Positions 1 to 7,297 of a stretch of 37,545 nt of DNA are shown here, piece by piece (the stretch's first letter is position 1; each line of letters starts with the position of its first letter). The notes beneath the pieces are model-generated. The model was not told the origin of the DNA and made no database searches. It worked only from the letters and a program-made list of their open reading frames with translations. The translations under genes were made by a program, and so were the position numbers. The stretch is from a virus: the IMG/VR virus record IMGVR_UViG_3300024346_009773, positions 1-37,545 of that record; one strand, 5' to 3'.

Positions 1-74
1 TATAATATCTCCTCTTATAAAATAAAAATATGTGTTGAGTATTAAGTTAAAAGGGGGATAGGAAGAAGACATTA

Positions 75-89
75 TTTTATATATAAAAT
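75..89 (+). promoter_or_regulatory. AT-rich promoter-like motif TTTTATATATA with 4-nt spacer to ATG
   Basis: TTTTATATATA lies at 75-85, followed by AAAT and the ATG at 90. The same arrangement (TTTWATATATA, exactly four bases, ATG) recurs before the genes starting at 2524 (minus), 2879, 5821 (minus), 13593 (minus) and 13639. A -10-like box this close to the start would produce a leaderless mRNA. That it is a phage promoter is inferred from recurrence and fixed spacing. Confidence 0.5.
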
Positions 90-1325
90 ATGAAAAGAAT
101 GACTAATGAAGATTTTATAAGTAAATCAAAGGAAGTATGGAAGGATAAGTATGACTACTCACTCGTTGAGTATAAAAATATAAAAACAAAGATTAAAATA
201 ATCTATAATGATTGGATTTTTCTACAAAAGGCAGAAGATCATTTATTAGGTAAGATGTGTGAATTGAGGTGGGATACCAATAGATTCATTTTTGAATCCA
301 AAAAGATGCACGGTGATGAATATGACTATAGTAAGACGGTTTTTAAAAACATGAACACAAAAGTAATTTTGTTAAAAAATGGCATTGAATACTTACAAAA
401 CCCAAGTAAACATCTAATGGGAAGAAAACCAGAGAGAGTCAGAATACTTAGAAGTAATACAGATTTTATAGATGATGCTAGATCAATTTGGGGATATAAA
501 TATGATTACTCACTAGTAGATTACAAAGGATCACATATAGAAGTTTTGATTAAATATGATGATGTAATTTATAGACAAAAACCGGTTTTACATTTACTTG
601 GTTATAATTGTGAGAGAGATATTATAAAAAATCAAGAAGATTTTTTAAGAAAATGTTATGATAAACATGGTGATAAGTATGACTATTCACTAGTTGAATA
701 TACCGGAAGTCAGAATAAAGTGAAAATAATATTTGAAGGTAAGATATATGAACAAAAAGCCGGAGCTCATATTCACTCATCGGGTTTAGTTGAGAAAGTA
801 ATACTAAAAAAAACAACAAAACAATTTATTAAAGAATCTAACGAGATACATAACTTTAGATATGATTATTCAAAAGTTAATTATGTAAATAATCAAACTA
901 AAGTTATAATCATATGCTCAATACATGGTGATTTTGAACAAGTATCATCATCACATTTAAGTGGGGCTGGTTGTCCTCATTGCATGGAATCAAAGGGAGA
1001 GAGAAAAATATCAAAATTTTTAGATCAAAAAAATATAGAATATGTTAGACAAAAAAAGTTTGACGATTGTATTGGTTTGAGATACAAATTACCATTTGAT
1101 TTTTATTTACCAAAATACAGAGTTGCTATAGAGTTTGATGGAAAACAACATTATGAACCAATGGAATATTTTGGTGGTTTAGAATCTTATAATAGATTAA
1201 AAGTTAATGATAAAATCAAGAATGATTATTGTGAAGACAATTTTATTGAGTTGATAAGAATAAGATATGATCAGATTGATCGTATTTATGATATATTAAA
1301 TGAGTGTTTAAAAAACAAAATTTAA
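90..1325 (+). CDS. Modular DNA-binding protein with C-terminal Vsr/PD-(D/E)XK-like endonuclease domain
   Basis: 411 residues. Five tandem modules of about 57-61 residues each carry a YDYS signature (at residues 21, 78, 138, 197 and 258), as in the DUF723/treble-clef repeats of phage proteins. Only the last module keeps zinc-ligand-like residues (Cys276, His279, the CPHC at 295-298); the first four have lost the cysteines. The C-terminal domain, from SKGE at 301, contains FDFYLP and IEFDGKQHY (Asp337, Glu348, Asp350), resembling Vsr-like or PD-(D/E)XK nucleases. Such free-standing proteins are common in large phages and may be homing-type endonucleases. Specificity and activity are inferred. 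A broken relative lies at 16306-16721. The stop codon overlaps that of the convergent gene ending at 1322. Confidence 0.72.
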   Translation: MKRMTNEDFISKSKEVWKDKYDYSLVEYKNIKTKIKIIYNDWIFLQKAEDHLLGKMCELRWDTNRFIFESKKMHGDEYDYSKTVFKNMNTKVILLKNGIEYLQNPSKHLMGRKPERVRILRSNTDFIDDARSIWGYKYDYSLVDYKGSHIEVLIKYDDVIYRQKPVLHLLGYNCERDIIKNQEDFLRKCYDKHGDKYDYSLVEYTGSQNKVKIIFEGKIYEQKAGAHIHSSGLVEKVILKKTTKQFIKESNEIHNFRYDYSKVNYVNNQTKVIIICSIHGDFEQVSSSHLSGAGCPHCMESKGERKISKFLDQKNIEYVRQKKFDDCIGLRYKLPFDFYLPKYRVAIEFDGKQHYEPMEYFGGLESYNRLKVNDKIKNDYCEDNFIELIRIRYDQIDRIYDILNECLKNKI

Positions 1326-1768
1326 TTATATTCTGGTCTCATTTTAATATTAACTACATAGTAATCATTTCCTTTATGTCCTCTTAATAGTGATTGTTCG
1401 TAAACAACTTCAATTATATAATTAGGATATTCATTTTTAAGGTTATTAATAGAACCATTTAACTTTAAGAGGAATTTATTCATATCAGAATTAAACTGAA
1501 TAAAATCGGAAATTTGTCCTTTATAACCATCTGGTGTAAATTTTATTCCTAATGTTGGACAGTCAAGAAATATGGCACACTCAGTAGGATTCTCATCTTC
1601 TTTAACTTCTTGATCTTCCGAATTTCTCCAACGATATTCACCAGGTGTTTCCTCGACATGATCAAAATCATTATAAGCATACTCTACCATATCATTAAAA
1701 CAATGACTAATGTATACCACATCAAGTGAATTATCACCACTTTCATTAAATTTCTTCAGATGTCTCAT
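1322..1768 (-). CDS. Hypothetical protein with MRHLKKF N-terminal motif
   Basis: 148 residues from the ATG at 1768; family not recognised. A longer reading frame extends upstream to 1843, but I chose 1768 because the protein then begins MRHLKKFNES. This matches the N-terminal pattern (M-K/R, hydrophobic residue, aromatic at about 7-10) of the neighbouring minus-strand genes, and it leaves only a 23-base overlap with the gene upstream. The protein is acidic in its middle part (EETPGEYRW, EDQEVKEDENP) and ends in predicted beta-rich sequence. It is the third gene of a three-gene minus-strand unit starting at 2524. Confidence 0.65.
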   Translation of the reverse strand: MRHLKKFNESGDNSLDVVYISHCFNDMVEYAYNDFDHVEETPGEYRWRNSEDQEVKEDENPTECAIFLDCPTLGIKFTPDGYKGQISDFIQFNSDMNKFLLKLNGSINNLKNEYPNYIIEVVYEQSLLRGHKGNDYYVVNIKMRPEYN

Positions 1769-1943
1769 CTTCTTCTTCGGTCTCCATTCTTTGAGTTTCT
1801 TCATCAAACTCTTTTTGTTTTCTTTTGTTTTCCTCAACTTCATCTAAGTAGTTAGGAAGCATTATTTCTGTTGGTGTATCACTATTCCACTTCTTTTGAA
1901 ATTTTTGTGGAAATCTTTTTGCGTATGACTCTAGATATTTCAT
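1746..1943 (-). CDS. Small charged hypothetical protein with MKYLESYAKRF N-terminus
   Basis: 65 residues from the ATG at 1943; an alternative ATG two codons upstream at 1949 overlaps the previous stop codon as TAATG. The chosen start gives MKYLESYAKRF, matching the N-terminal pattern of the flanking genes. The rest is highly charged, and the C-terminal third is almost all Glu, Asp, Lys and Arg, ending in an acidic EEEDETSEEI tail. It is probably translated by reinitiation from the upstream gene. Small, charged, motif-bearing proteins like this could be virion components or scaffolding-type factors, but no family is recognised. Confidence 0.6.
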   Translation of the reverse strand: MKYLESYAKRFPQKFQKKWNSDTPTEIMLPNYLDEVEENKRKQKEFDEETQRMETEEEDETSEEI

Positions 1944-1948
1944 AATCA

Positions 1949-2524
1949 TTATTTAAATTTATGTGGAAATATATGTCTCCATTCATGTCCCTGAGGAACG
2001 TCAGATGATCTAACACCAAATATTTTCTTTTCTGGGCAAGTATCTTGACCATCCATTAAAAAGTTATTATTACAAGCCCAAACTTCTATATTTCTACTAA
2101 TTACTTGACCTACTACAAATGGAAATCTAATACCTGTTTTATTTTCAATTTCACTTATTCTTCTATCTCTTGATATTTTAACCACTATTGTTAATCTTGG
2201 ATTTCTTTTACCAGTAAAAACTATTTGACTTTTACCAAATTCTTCATTAATTGATTTATGAGATTCAGTAGTAACTTCAGTTATTGATGATGTATCAACT
2301 CCATTATCTTTTAATAATTGAAGAATAGTTTCTAAATACCATTCACTTGGACGTCCTTTTTCGATAAAACTCATAACTACCCATTTATCATTTTGATGAA
2401 CTTTGGATAACTCTTCAACCTCTAAAGAAGAACTCTTAATAAGAGGTAGGAATTTCATTTTTTGTTTGATAAGATTATTATTTTGAATTATTGGTTCAAA
2501 ATTTTCAAATTTTTTAATTCTCAT
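1949..2524 (-). CDS. Hypothetical protein with MRIKKFENF N-terminus, first gene of a minus-strand unit
   Basis: 191 residues, family not recognised. It begins MRIKKFENFEP, the clearest example of the recurring MK/R-x-[IL]-x-x-F/Y-E-x-F N-terminal pattern. Residues from about 45 to 130 look like an alternating alpha/beta domain (DKWVVMSFIEKG, then SQIVFTGKRNPRLTIVVKIS). The C-terminal part contains two Cys (ACNN and DTCPEKK) and an HEWRHIFPH segment. The promoter-like motif ends four bases before its ATG, so it likely opens the transcription unit 2524-1322. Confidence 0.65.
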   Translation of the reverse strand: MRIKKFENFEPIIQNNNLIKQKMKFLPLIKSSSLEVEELSKVHQNDKWVVMSFIEKGRPSEWYLETILQLLKDNGVDTSSITEVTTESHKSINEEFGKSQIVFTGKRNPRLTIVVKISRDRRISEIENKTGIRFPFVVGQVISRNIEVWACNNNFLMDGQDTCPEKKIFGVRSSDVPQGHEWRHIFPHKFK

Positions 2525-2539
2525 AGTGTATATATTAAA
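2525..2539 (-). promoter_or_regulatory. TTTAATATATA-N4-ATG promoter-like motif (minus strand)
   Basis: On the minus strand TTTAATATATA (2539-2529) is followed by CACT and the ATG at 2524. It is an exact copy of the 11-mer upstream of the genes at 2879, 5821 (minus) and 13639. Confidence 0.55.
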
Positions 2540-2549
2540 ATAAAATTCT

Positions 2550-2557
2550 TATATTTG
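2550..2557 (+). promoter_or_regulatory. Bacteroidetes-type -7 element TATATTTG
   Basis: TATATTTG matches the TAnnTTTG -7 consensus of Bacteroidetes primary-sigma promoters. It lies 25 bases before the ATG of the small gene at 2583. No convincing -33 TTTG is visible. Probable early promoter read by host RNA polymerase. Confidence 0.55.
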
Positions 2558-2582
2558 TAAAACACAATTAAAATAAAGAGTT

Positions 2583-2744
2583 ATGGGAAGAGTTAAAGAT
2601 TTAGTTATCGAGTTACAAAATGAGTTTGGTTTTGATATGGAATTCTTACCAGAAGATTTTAATATGGATGAATACTTGGCTAAAAAAGCAGAAGAGAAAG
2701 AATTATTTTGTCAAAAAGTAAAATTAGAAAAGAATGATAAATAA
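2583..2744 (+). CDS. Small acidic hypothetical protein
   Basis: 53 residues, beginning MGRVKDLVIELQNEF and ending KLEKNDK. The protein is charged and probably helical throughout; no family is recognised. Support as a real gene comes from a TATATTTG promoter element 25 bases upstream, a strong hairpin terminator downstream (2829-2853), and an uninterrupted frame between them, so it seems to be an independently transcribed single-gene unit. Confidence 0.6.
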   Translation: MGRVKDLVIELQNEFGFDMEFLPEDFNMDEYLAKKAEEKELFCQKVKLEKNDK

Positions 2745-2828
2745 AAGTATTTTTATTTAGTAGTTTTAGGAATTACTTTTGGTGAGTCAGTTTCAAAATT
2801 TTCTAAATAAATTTTATATTTTTTTCTC

Positions 2829-2857
2829 AAAAGTCTCTAAAACAGAGACTTTTTTTT
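2829..2857 (+). terminator. Rho-independent terminator
   Basis: A 10-bp stem AAAAGTCTCT / AGAGACTTTT (2829-2838 with 2844-2853), loop AAAAC, followed by a run of T. It ends the small transcription unit of the gene at 2583 and isolates it from the gene at 2879. Confidence 0.85.
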
Positions 2858-2863
2858 ATTTTC

Positions 2864-2878
2864 TTTAATATATAGAAT
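2864..2878 (+). promoter_or_regulatory. TTTAATATATA-N4-ATG promoter-like motif
   Basis: TTTAATATATA at 2864-2874, spacer GAAT, ATG at 2879. It sits directly behind a terminator, which supports a role in starting transcription rather than being chance AT-rich sequence. Confidence 0.6.
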
Positions 2879-3214
2879 ATGAAGGAAATGAATTGTTTTG
2901 ACATAGTGCATATTAAACCAAATGCGCAGAATTTAGAAATGTGGATAGCATATGAAGATGGTCAAGCAATTGGTCATATATTTATGACAATAGAAACTGG
3001 TAACAAAATAAAGTTTCTTGATGCGTGGGTAGATGAAAATCATAGAAGAAGAGGTATATTCAGAACTTTATGGGAAACTAGATGGGATTATGTACAAGAA
3101 AACTACAAAGGTTATATAATTTATGCCTGGTGTAAAGATTCATCACTTCCATTACTATTAGAAAAGGGATTTGAACCTGGTGAAATAGTTACTTATGTTG
3201 AGAAGAAAATCTAA
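2879..3214 (+). CDS. GNAT-family N-acetyltransferase
   Basis: 111 residues, a compact single GNAT domain. Beta strands around 22-45 (MWIAYEDGQAIGHIFMTIE) lead into the acetyl-CoA-binding motif A: strand FLDAWVDENH followed by RRRGIFRTLWE (about residues 57-67), matching the Q/R-x-x-G-x-G/A loop in a slightly relaxed form (RRRGIF). The C-terminal LLLEKGFEPGE segment is the usual motif B. The acceptor is unknown; phage GNATs can modify host or phage proteins or small molecules. A promoter-like motif ends four bases before the start. Confidence 0.8.
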   Translation: MKEMNCFDIVHIKPNAQNLEMWIAYEDGQAIGHIFMTIETGNKIKFLDAWVDENHRRRGIFRTLWETRWDYVQENYKGYIIYAWCKDSSLPLLLEKGFEPGEIVTYVEKKI

Positions 3215-3224
3215 ACTAACATGA

Positions 3225-3248
3225 TATAAATATATATACATATAAATA
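3225..3248 (+). promoter_or_regulatory. Two TATAAATA boxes upstream of the RHH gene
   Basis: TATAAATA occurs at 3225-3232 and 3241-3248. The octamer equals the T4 late-promoter core, but in DNA this AT-rich a chance match is quite possible. If functional, one or both would drive the gene at 3258. Confidence 0.3.
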
Positions 3249-3257
3249 ATTGTGTAT

Positions 3258-3428
3258 ATGAAAGATAAAATGTTTTCATTAAGAATTCCTGAAAAACTTC
3301 TAGATGAGTATAGAAAGTTCTGTGACGAACATTCAATTAATATTTCTAAAAGACTTAGAAAGTTTATGGAAAGAGATTTAGAAATCTGGAGACAAAAACA
3401 ACAACAACAACAACAACCTAAACAATAA
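3258..3428 (+). CDS. Ribbon-helix-helix (Arc/CopG-like) DNA-binding protein with polyglutamine tail
   Basis: 56 residues. FSLRIPEKLLDEYRKFC (about 6-22) forms the N-terminal strand and helix A of the ribbon-helix-helix fold, and INISKRLRKFMERDLE (27-42) forms helix B. The Ser-Lys-Arg turn between them is typical. The protein then ends in QKQQQQQQPKQ, encoded by six consecutive CAA codons. Proteins of this size act as dimeric repressors. A perfect palindrome, GTTGGCCAAC, lies 17 bases after the stop and might be its operator (inference). Confidence 0.75.
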   Translation: MKDKMFSLRIPEKLLDEYRKFCDEHSINISKRLRKFMERDLEIWRQKQQQQQQPKQ

Positions 3429-3445
3429 TCGACTAGAAGTGCTTA

Positions 3446-3455
3446 GTTGGCCAAC
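3446..3455. promoter_or_regulatory. Palindrome GTTGGCCAAC, possible operator
   Basis: A perfect 10-bp palindrome containing GGCC in otherwise very AT-rich DNA, between the ribbon-helix-helix gene and the tRNA-like gene. Candidate binding site for that repressor, with no direct evidence. Confidence 0.25.
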
Positions 3456-3474
3456 ACAGAATTATTTTAATGAT

Positions 3475-3561
3475 AGTCAGGTGGCGGAATTGGTAGACGC
3501 TATACTTAAGCAGTTGAAGCTGGGTAATTCAACGATACAGGTTCGAATCCTGTCCTGACTA
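3475..3561 (+). tRNA. tRNA-Leu-like gene with aberrant anticodon arm
   Basis: The acceptor stem AGTCAGG/CCTGACT (3475-3481 with 3554-3560), Leu-type D arm (GCG, GAATTGGTAGA, CGC), T arm ACAGG-TTCGAAT-CCTGT (3537-3553) and discriminator A3561 are perfect. CCA is not encoded. A long class-II variable arm GTTGAA/TTCAAC (3513-3518 with 3528-3533) is clear. Only 12 bases then remain between the D stem and the variable arm, so no normal 5-bp, 7-nt anticodon arm can form. The best anticodon candidates, TAA (3507-3509) or AAG (3508-3510), are both leucine but need mismatched stems. Either a decayed tRNA or an unusual fold. Confidence 0.75.
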
Positions 3562-3577
3562 CTAAAACTAAATACCA

Positions 3578-5821
3578 TTATTCATGAGATGGAAATTTGG
3601 GTAAAAAAATTCGAGTCGTGGCGTTATCTGCAAATATTAAATTTTTAGAATCATCACCTATTATATACTGATTAAGTATTTTATTGTGATAACTTTCAGG
3701 TATAACATCATTAAATAATCTAATATTAGTTGCTTTCATATCAGAACCGACTAATCTAGTAGAATTTGTAGTTGTATAATCAATTACATATTCAAACGGA
3801 ATCATATCTTGAGTATTACTATATTCTTTTCTTAGAATAGTACTAATTAAAGAACCAGCTCTTGACTCATCATTACAATCTCTTTTATAGATCCATTGTT
3901 CTAATTTTCTTTGTCTTTGGTCAATGTTAACAACATAACAATACCAAACTTCTTCTTCTAAAGCAATTGTATCATTACTTACATAATCTAATAAGTCAAA
4001 TGAATAAGTAGCTGTATTTAATACAACATCAATTCTATCATTTTTCAAATCAAATTTGAATCCTTGTGAAGTTTGTTCATCGTAGTTAGTGAAGAAATTA
4101 TAATTATCATCAACTACATAATTGTGTATATTAAACCAGAAATAATATGATAAATTATCTGATACTTTTAAGTAAGGTTCCATATTTAAATATTGTACTG
4201 CAACATCTCCAAAACCAACTGAAGCTAAATCATAATTAGATCTAGAAACAATAGTAGAAGAGTTTTCAATTAATTCTTTATCAATAGAAGCATTGTAAGC
4301 TAATCTGATTGGATCTTTAGTTAATGGTTTAAATTGGTCTTTATTAGCAATTGCGTTTTTAGCATCTTTAATATCAACACCAAATAATTCATCTATTGTA
4401 GAATTCTTAGTAAGCATATCAACTGTTGTTTTAACATTATCATTAGAGTAATTGATATTTGCAGCTTTGTTGAATTTTTTCAAAATCAATTTATAGTAAA
4501 CTGCCGCATTATTAAAATTTCTAAATTGTTGTGCGTGGTCTACAGTAAATAATCTATTAATATCACAGAAGTAAAGAAAGTCTTCTTTAGCGGGTCTTCT
4601 TTGTGGACCGAATATTTCTTTAAATTGTTGTTTTGTTATATGAACTTGCATTGTTTCAAATAAATTTAAATCAAATTGATTCATAACTATTTGAGAATCT
4701 GGAAAAGTATTACCCTCTACAGCTACTTTTATATTACCTTGACAAACAACATTATATAATTGATATTCATTAAATACTTTATCTTCACCTTTTCTATCAG
4801 GGTCAGTTGCAAAATAAATTACTTTATGTCCAAAAACATCTTGAGCATCATTACTCAACTTAGTTAATAAATTCATTGCTGAATTTTGTTGATATGGATT
4901 ATATAAGTTTGCTTTATCATCTGAAGTTAATTGTGGTAAACCACTACCATCAGTAGCACAACCAGCACCACTAACCGCACCTCCACCAGCTACTGTATTA
5001 GGAACAAAATTACCATTAGCATCTGTGTAACCTAACATATTAGATTGACAACATTCTCTAATACCAAATAAATTAGTTTTAAAGTAGTCTTTACTAACAT
5101 TTTGAAAATCTCCAATTAAGTTTACATCTTGAATAGAAACACTTGATGTAGAATTATTAGTTATACTATATTCAATTTCAAAAAATCTTACTGGGTTTAT
5201 TCTAGCAGTTGATATATTTTCTTTAGTCAACATTTCCCAATTAGACCAAGTTCTACTATTATCTTGTGAGTATCTATATTTTAACTCAACATTGGATAAA
5301 TCACTACCTGAAATAACTTCTATATCGGATATACTAAATACTTTATAGATATAAGGTGCTTTCATTATAACTGTTTTACCAACACCTAATGATATTGTAG
5401 ATCCATCTGTTACTTCTTGTCTTTCTAATTCACCTTCTAATAAATAATCAAGTATTCTAATAATTCCTATTGTTGAAGAACCTGCTCTAACCCATTTAAC
5501 TTCAACAAACATTGGAAATGCTGTTGAGAAAGCTGGAAAGTTATCAATATTCTTTTTTAAATCTAACCAAGTTGACCAAGTTTGACCATCTCTTGAAATT
5601 CTATAATATGATTTTAAATATCTAGTTGGAGTTAAACCTAAAATATCATAATTAAATTTAGTAAGTTTCTTAACATTTTGTAAATTTGGAAATGATAAGA
5701 TATATTCACTACCCACAGAATTAAAAATAGGTGTAGCACCAATTGATGATGTTGCAGAGGTTATATCAAATTTATCAGAAATTGATAATTTACCGGTTAG
5801 TTCGTCAGAGTTAATTTGCAT
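3578..5821 (-). CDS. Large probable virion structural protein with beta-sandwich and LamG-like domains
   Basis: 747 residues. The N-terminal half has two similar beta-rich modules containing RDGQTWSTW (WSTW at 82-85) and QDNSRTWSNW (WSNW at 192-195), a sequence style seen in phage tail or baseplate proteins and sialidase-like repeats. A Gly/Ala-rich linker follows at about 276-292. From about 550 to 735 a segment with SYYFWFNIHNY and FKFDLKNDRIDVVLN resembles a LamG/concanavalin-like carbohydrate-binding fold. This suggests a tail or fibre-associated protein that touches glycans; the exact role is inferred. It is a single-gene minus-strand unit with a TTTAATATATA-N4-ATG motif. Confidence 0.6.
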   Translation of the reverse strand: MQINSDELTGKLSISDKFDITSATSSIGATPIFNSVGSEYILSFPNLQNVKKLTKFNYDILGLTPTRYLKSYYRISRDGQTWSTWLDLKKNIDNFPAFSTAFPMFVEVKWVRAGSSTIGIIRILDYLLEGELERQEVTDGSTISLGVGKTVIMKAPYIYKVFSISDIEVISGSDLSNVELKYRYSQDNSRTWSNWEMLTKENISTARINPVRFFEIEYSITNNSTSSVSIQDVNLIGDFQNVSKDYFKTNLFGIRECCQSNMLGYTDANGNFVPNTVAGGGAVSGAGCATDGSGLPQLTSDDKANLYNPYQQNSAMNLLTKLSNDAQDVFGHKVIYFATDPDRKGEDKVFNEYQLYNVVCQGNIKVAVEGNTFPDSQIVMNQFDLNLFETMQVHITKQQFKEIFGPQRRPAKEDFLYFCDINRLFTVDHAQQFRNFNNAAVYYKLILKKFNKAANINYSNDNVKTTVDMLTKNSTIDELFGVDIKDAKNAIANKDQFKPLTKDPIRLAYNASIDKELIENSSTIVSRSNYDLASVGFGDVAVQYLNMEPYLKVSDNLSYYFWFNIHNYVVDDNYNFFTNYDEQTSQGFKFDLKNDRIDVVLNTATYSFDLLDYVSNDTIALEEEVWYCYVVNIDQRQRKLEQWIYKRDCNDESRAGSLISTILRKEYSNTQDMIPFEYVIDYTTTNSTRLVGSDMKATNIRLFNDVIPESYHNKILNQYIIGDDSKNLIFADNATTRIFLPKFPSHE

Positions 5822-5836
5822 AACTTATATATTAAA
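5822..5836 (-). promoter_or_regulatory. TTTAATATATA-N4-ATG promoter-like motif (minus strand)
   Basis: On the minus strand TTTAATATATA (5836-5826) is followed by AGTT and the ATG at 5821. This exact copy precedes a probable structural gene, suggesting late expression. Confidence 0.6.
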
Positions 5837-5883
5837 AACTAAAACTTATTTAAAAAAATAATTTAAAATAATTCTAAATAAGG

Positions 5884-5913
5884 TTGTGGATAACTTTTTT
5901 CTCCTTATATTTG
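5884..5913 (+). promoter_or_regulatory. Bacteroidetes-type promoter with -33 TTG and -7 TATATTTG
   Basis: TTG at 5884-5886 and TATATTTG at 5906-5913 are separated by 19 bases, the spacing of Bacteroidetes housekeeping promoters. The predicted transcript has a leader of roughly 25 bases before the peptidase ATG at 5944. Confidence 0.65.
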
Positions 5914-5943
5914 TATTATAAATTAAAAATCAATATTTCAATT

Positions 5944-7224
5944 ATGAATATTAAAGATAAGTTTTTAGAATTAACTTCCAGAACATACCCAAACGGAACA
6001 GAAGAGCAATTGTTTCCTATTTTACATTCTACTGTTGATGGACTACAAACTGACGAATTTGGTAACCTTTTCATTAAGATTGGTGAAAGTGACGTAATGT
6101 TTACTTCTCACTTAGATACTGCAACTTCATCTCTTTCTCAAGTAAATCACGTGTTTGAAGAAGAAATTATCAAAACAGATGGTAAATCTATCTTAGGAGC
6201 TGATGATAAAGCTGGTGTAACAGTTATGTTGTATATGATTAAAAACAACATCCCAGGTCTTTATTACTTCTTCTTAGGTGAAGAAGTTGGTTGTATCGGT
6301 TCTAAAAAAGTTGCTGAAGTACAAAAGAAAGAAAAGATTGAAGGTATCAACAAAGTTATTTCTTTTGACCGTAGAGGTACATCTTCTATCATTACTTACC
6401 AAACTTCTAGACGTTGTTGTTCAGATGCTTTCGGTGAAGCTCTTTCTAAACAATTAAATGACGCTGAAGGAACATTTACATATAAAAATGACGACACTGG
6501 TGTATTAACTGACTCTGTACAATTTATCTCTATCTACCCAGAGTGTACAAACATTTCAGTTGGTTACTACAATGAGCACACTTTCTCTGAAAGACAAGAT
6601 ATTGACCACTTAGCTAAATTAGCAGAAGCTTGTTTGAAAGTTGATTGGACTTCTTTACCGGTAGAACGTGACTTTACTAAAACTGAATACAAAAATTATA
6701 CTTCTTCTTACGGTGGATACTACGGTGGTGGATGGGATGATGATTGTGGTTACGTACACAGTAGAGCTGGATATACTGGTGGTGTTTCTAAATCTACTTG
6801 GAATAGTACATCAACACCAACTAAAACTGAGAATGTTTGGTTCCACGATAACAAATACAACTACTTATCTAAAGTAGAGATTGAATCTTTAACCAAGAAA
6901 GTTGTATCAGTTGATTTGTGTAAAGAACGCATTGACTACGAACAAGACTTAATCAACGACATGTTAATTTCTTTAGATATCGAATACATAGCAACTGAAT
7001 GGGATGGTTTCAAATTAAAAGTTTATTACAAAATGCAACACACAACAGATTGTACTCGTAACGACTTAGTGGAATACTTACCAGAGTTGGATTACTCCAA
7101 AGGTGACGACTTAGGTGAGAAGTTATGGACTGAATCTAATACAGATACTAAACACGACTCAAAAGCAAATGGTTATGACCCTGACTGGTCAGATTGGGGT
7201 GGATGTTGTGACTCATTTGAATAA
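5944..7224 (+). CDS. M20/M42-like di-zinc peptidase with Gly/Tyr-rich C-terminal extension
   Basis: 426 residues from the ATG at 5944; an upstream in-frame ATG at 5884 overlaps the promoter and was rejected. The metal ligands of M20/M28/M42-type aminopeptidases are all visible: His56-Leu-Asp58, Asp87 in GADDKAG, Glu113/Glu114 in GEEVG, Asp142 in FDRRG and His212 in YNEHT. After residue about 245 the catalytic fold ends and a Tyr/Gly-rich stretch (SSYGGYYGGGWDDDCGY) leads to a further C-terminal domain of about 130 residues that I do not recognise. C-ending Asn/Asp/Tyr codons and CGT arginines are noticeably more frequent than in neighbouring genes, suggesting high expression. The role in infection is unknown. 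Confidence 0.78.
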   Translation: MNIKDKFLELTSRTYPNGTEEQLFPILHSTVDGLQTDEFGNLFIKIGESDVMFTSHLDTATSSLSQVNHVFEEEIIKTDGKSILGADDKAGVTVMLYMIKNNIPGLYYFFLGEEVGCIGSKKVAEVQKKEKIEGINKVISFDRRGTSSIITYQTSRRCCSDAFGEALSKQLNDAEGTFTYKNDDTGVLTDSVQFISIYPECTNISVGYYNEHTFSERQDIDHLAKLAEACLKVDWTSLPVERDFTKTEYKNYTSSYGGYYGGGWDDDCGYVHSRAGYTGGVSKSTWNSTSTPTKTENVWFHDNKYNYLSKVEIESLTKKVVSVDLCKERIDYEQDLINDMLISLDIEYIATEWDGFKLKVYYKMQHTTDCTRNDLVEYLPELDYSKGDDLGEKLWTESNTDTKHDSKANGYDPDWSDWGGCCDSFE

Positions 7225-7226
7225 AA

Positions 7227-7256
7227 AAAAAGACTGACTAATAATCAGTCTTTTTT
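7227..7256 (+). terminator. Rho-independent terminator
   Basis: Stem AAAGACTGA / TCAGTCTTT (7229-7237 with 7245-7253), loop CTAATAA, flanked by an A run on the left and a T run on the right. It begins three bases after the peptidase stop codon and could work in both directions. Confidence 0.88.
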
Positions 7257-7297
7257 GTTTTTATAAAACTTTTTATTTTTTCATTTTTATAAAATAG

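Noticed and set aside
1769-1843. 25-residue Lys-rich N-terminal extension of the 1322-1768 gene
   Set aside because: It overlaps the preceding gene heavily, and the start at 1768 gives the MRHLKKF motif shared with neighbouring genes.
3225-3248. TATAAATA octamers as definite T4-like late promoters
   Set aside because: The octamer is common in DNA this AT-rich, and no fixed spacing to start codons was seen, unlike TTTWATATATA. Kept only as low-confidence sites.
5884-5943. Upstream ATG that would add 20 residues to the peptidase
   Set aside because: The segment contains the TATATTTG promoter element, and the extra residues do not resemble any part of the family.
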